From the NCBI GenBank assembly GCA_005792225.1, contig SXSP01000446.1, positions 1 to 7,034 on the forward strand: a stretch of DNA of 7,034 bases, read 5' to 3'. The position numbers and the translations under genes were made by a program. This stretch comes from Bdellovibrionales bacterium (GTDB lineage: Bacteria; Bdellovibrionota; Bdellovibrionia; Bdellovibrionales; JAMPXM01). Positions 5,389-7,034 of this stretch are shown in pieces; the stretch's first letter is position 1, and each line of letters begins with the position of its first letter. Under the pieces are notes generated by a model that ran no database searches, was not told where the DNA came from, and worked only from the letters and a program-made list of their open reading frames with translations.

Positions 5389-5614
5389 ATTCATCCAATT
5401 CATAGGGAAGTTTATGGCCCGAAAACACGCAGGCAGGAGCCGCAAGCTCTTCGCCGATGGATTGCGTGTCGAGTTGATTCCGGTTCCTTCGTCATCAGAA
5501 GATGGCAGGCTCCGTAGAGAGGCTGTCAGTAAAATTATCGGATTGATGTACATGAATCTTGGCAAGCGTGGACGGCCAAGAAAGAGTTCTGGAGGAGAAA
5601 GCGATGCCGCATAA
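5375..5614 (+). CDS. Small basic protein with AT-hook-like motif, function unknown
   Basis: A 79-residue basic protein I do not recognise. It has a hydrophobic-basic start (MSLSKFIQFIGKFMARKH), a short predicted strand RVELIPVP (31-38), a helix around EAVSKIIGLMYMNL, and then KRGRPRK (64-70), which contains the GRP core of an AT-hook minor-groove binding motif. ATG 5375 has GGAG ten bases upstream and overlaps the helix-turn-helix gene by 14 nt. ATG 5414 (residue 14) is a real alternative with AGGGA five bases upstream and would remove the overlap. The 3' end overlaps the recombinase by 11 nt, so the two are probably made together. A small basic protein coupled to a large serine recombinase could be an accessory or directionality factor. 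That is inference. Confidence 0.6.
   Translation: MSLSKFIQFIGKFMARKHAGRSRKLFADGLRVELIPVPSSSEDGRLRREAVSKIIGLMYMNLGKRGRPRKSSGGESDAA
5591..5597 (+). promoter_or_regulatory. Ribosome binding site of the recombinase
   Basis: GGAGGAG lies six bases before ATG 5604 and within the end of the preceding gene. It fixes the recombinase start. Confidence 0.65.
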
Positions 5615-7034
5615 AATTGGCCTCTATATTCGCGTCAGCACGGAAGAGCAGGCTATGCGCGTCGAGGGTTCTCTCGACAGCCAGAAGCATCGGCTTCAGG
5701 GTTTCGTGGACATCAAGAATATGCAGCAATCCGGCTGGGGAAGTATCGTCGATACTTACGTGGATGACGGCTTTTCCGCGAAAGATACCAATCGTCCGGC
5801 GTTGCAACGGCTCTTGCGCGATTTGAAAATTGGCAGGATCGACATGGTTCTGGTGACGGATCTTTCGCGCCTTTCGCGCAGTATCCGTGATTTCTGCGTC
5901 CTCTTGGATGTATTCAAGGACACGAAAGCGAAATTTCTGTCGCTCAAAGAGCAGTTTGATACGACCACTGCGGCGGGCGAGATGATGCTTTTCAACATGA
6001 TGAACCTCGCCCAATTCGAGCGTCGTCAGATTTCCGAGCGAGTCACGTTGAACTTCCATTCGCGAGCCTTGCGTGGGCTACGAAATGGCGGCGCACCGAC
6101 GCTCGGATTCATGGTTGATCCGACCAACAAAGCCGTTCTTCAGGTCAACCAAGAGGAAGTTGGTTATGTGAAAACCGTGTTCAACCTATACTTGCAAAAT
6201 GGATCGCTTTTCCAAACGGCCGCGAAATTGAGGGAGTTGAGGGTTCCATGTCGAGCCAGATTCTCGAAGAATGGTGGCGAGCCCGAATCGTCTTGGAATG
6301 TTCAAACGACCGCGAATCTGCTTCGCAACTATCACTACGTTGGATTGCGGGAGGTCAACAAAGGGAACAAAACAGAACCCCAAGATGACCTAAAGCCGCA
6401 TGAGAAATACCAAGTGGTGAAGGCCGCATGGCCCGCGATCATTGATGAGGCGACCTTCTTTACGGCTCAAAAGATGATGGATGAGAATTCAAAGCTGGAG
6501 CGTGTTCGTCTTGCCGATAGGGAAAGGCGCGCGTTTCTTGCCACAGGGGTCATCGAATGCCCGGACTGTGGCCGGGCGCTGGTGGGTTCGACGGCGCGAG
6601 GCAGATCCACCGAGGTTCGGTATTACATCCACCGACCCATTGAAGGACGTAAGGTAACTTGTCCGATCAAGTATTTCCGGGCCGACCTCATTGAGGATGC
6701 CGTCACAAATCACCTTCTGACCGTCGTTTCGCGTGAGGGATACTTGGCTGGCGTTGAGCGGACACTGATGGAGATTTACGAATCCAAGTCCGAATCCATC
6801 CAAAGCCTGAAGCGTGATCTTGAAGGGAAGGTCGCGCAAGCCGATAGCGACATCAAAAAATTGATCCGTATCCAGATCCAGACGGATGATGAGCAGCTTC
6901 GCGAAATCTATTCGTCGCAGCTCAAAGAGATGAAGGACCAAAGGGTTTTGGATGCGGACCAACTTGAGAAAGTGAAGCTGACGCTTGAGTCGGCGACGGT
7001 GCCGGCCAACATGATAAAGACGGTCGCGGCTAAC
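5604..7034 (+). CDS. Large serine recombinase/integrase, C-terminus beyond the window
   Basis: The open frame runs 477 codons to the right edge without a stop. The N-terminal catalytic domain (about 1-150) has LYIRVSTEEQ with R10 and nucleophile S12, VTDLSRLSRSIRDF with D86, R89 and R92, and AQFERRQISERV with E139 and R140. These are the residues expected of an active serine recombinase. A Recombinase domain follows (about 160-285, NGGAPTLGF at 161-169). A zinc-ribbon-like segment comes next, with C319, C322, H343 and C353, in which H343 takes the place usually held by a cysteine. A long helical, coiled-coil-like region follows from about 385 to the edge. This architecture is that of phage and element integrases that join attP and attB through synapsis and strand rotation. 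It belongs to the small-gene cluster by its 11-nt overlap. It is apparently intact up to the edge, and the missing part is probably short. Confidence 0.92.
   Translation, partial: MPHKIGLYIRVSTEEQAMRVEGSLDSQKHRLQGFVDIKNMQQSGWGSIVDTYVDDGFSAKDTNRPALQRLLRDLKIGRIDMVLVTDLSRLSRSIRDFCVLLDVFKDTKAKFLSLKEQFDTTTAAGEMMLFNMMNLAQFERRQISERVTLNFHSRALRGLRNGGAPTLGFMVDPTNKAVLQVNQEEVGYVKTVFNLYLQNGSLFQTAAKLRELRVPCRARFSKNGGEPESSWNVQTTANLLRNYHYVGLREVNKGNKTEPQDDLKPHEKYQVVKAAWPAIIDEATFFTAQKMMDENSKLERVRLADRERRAFLATGVIECPDCGRALVGSTARGRSTEVRYYIHRPIEGRKVTCPIKYFRADLIEDAVTNHLLTVVSREGYLAGVERTLMEIYESKSESIQSLKRDLEGKVAQADSDIKKLIRIQIQTDDEQLREIYSSQLKEMKDQRVLDADQLEKVKLTLESATVPANMIKTVAAN
5741..5757. repeat. 17-bp perfect palindrome inside the recombinase gene
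   Basis: AAGTATCG (5741-5748), a single T, then CGATACTT (5750-5757) form perfect 8-bp arms. It lies about 140 bp into the recombinase coding sequence. It could be a binding site for an autoregulator or a chance feature of the codons for GSIVDTY. Confidence 0.4.

Overview
The window reads as part of a mobile or plasmid-like accessory region from a Gram-negative bacterium. The evidence is a VirB10/TrbI-type channel protein that spans from the inner membrane toward the outer membrane, a lipobox lipoprotein, a type IV coupling ATPase and a large serine recombinase. Base composition looks moderately GC-rich, and most starts have good Shine-Dalgarno sites. I cannot assign a species or phylum from the sequence alone.

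Layout. (1) Positions 1-46 hold the first 15 codons of a leftward gene that leaves the window. (2) Positions 47-226 are a divergent intergenic region with a small dyad and a 9+8 bp direct repeat. (3) Positions 227-4364 form a rightward operon of five genes in which every junction overlaps (10, 11, 4 and 4 nt): a small beta-rich protein of uncertain family, a VirB10/TrbI-like protein, a VirD4/TraD-type coupling protein, a glycine-zipper lipoprotein, and a Replic_Relax-like protein with a predicted winged helix and PD-(D/E)XK-like residues. (4) Positions 4365-4601 are non-coding and hold a 125-bp interrupted palindrome with perfect 20-bp outer arms, preceded by an A-rich repeat tract. (5) Positions 4602-7034 hold a second rightward cluster: a ribbon-helix-helix-like protein, an XRE-type helix-turn-helix protein, a 79-residue basic protein with an AT-hook-like motif, and a large serine recombinase that runs off the right edge. 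A 32-bp imperfect palindrome lies in the 3' end of the ribbon-helix-helix gene, 27 bp before the helix-turn-helix start.

How the parts may work together (inference). The first operon looks like a fragment of DNA-transfer machinery: coupling ATPase, envelope-spanning channel, lipoprotein and a DNA-processing protein. The second looks like a control and mobility module: two DNA-binding regulators, a possible accessory factor and the integrase. The palindrome between them is the best candidate for a cis-acting site, such as an oriT, a replication origin, a regulator-bound site or a small inverted-repeat element. No canonical relaxase, VirB4 ATPase or replication initiator is visible here, so the transfer system is either completed outside the window or unconventional.
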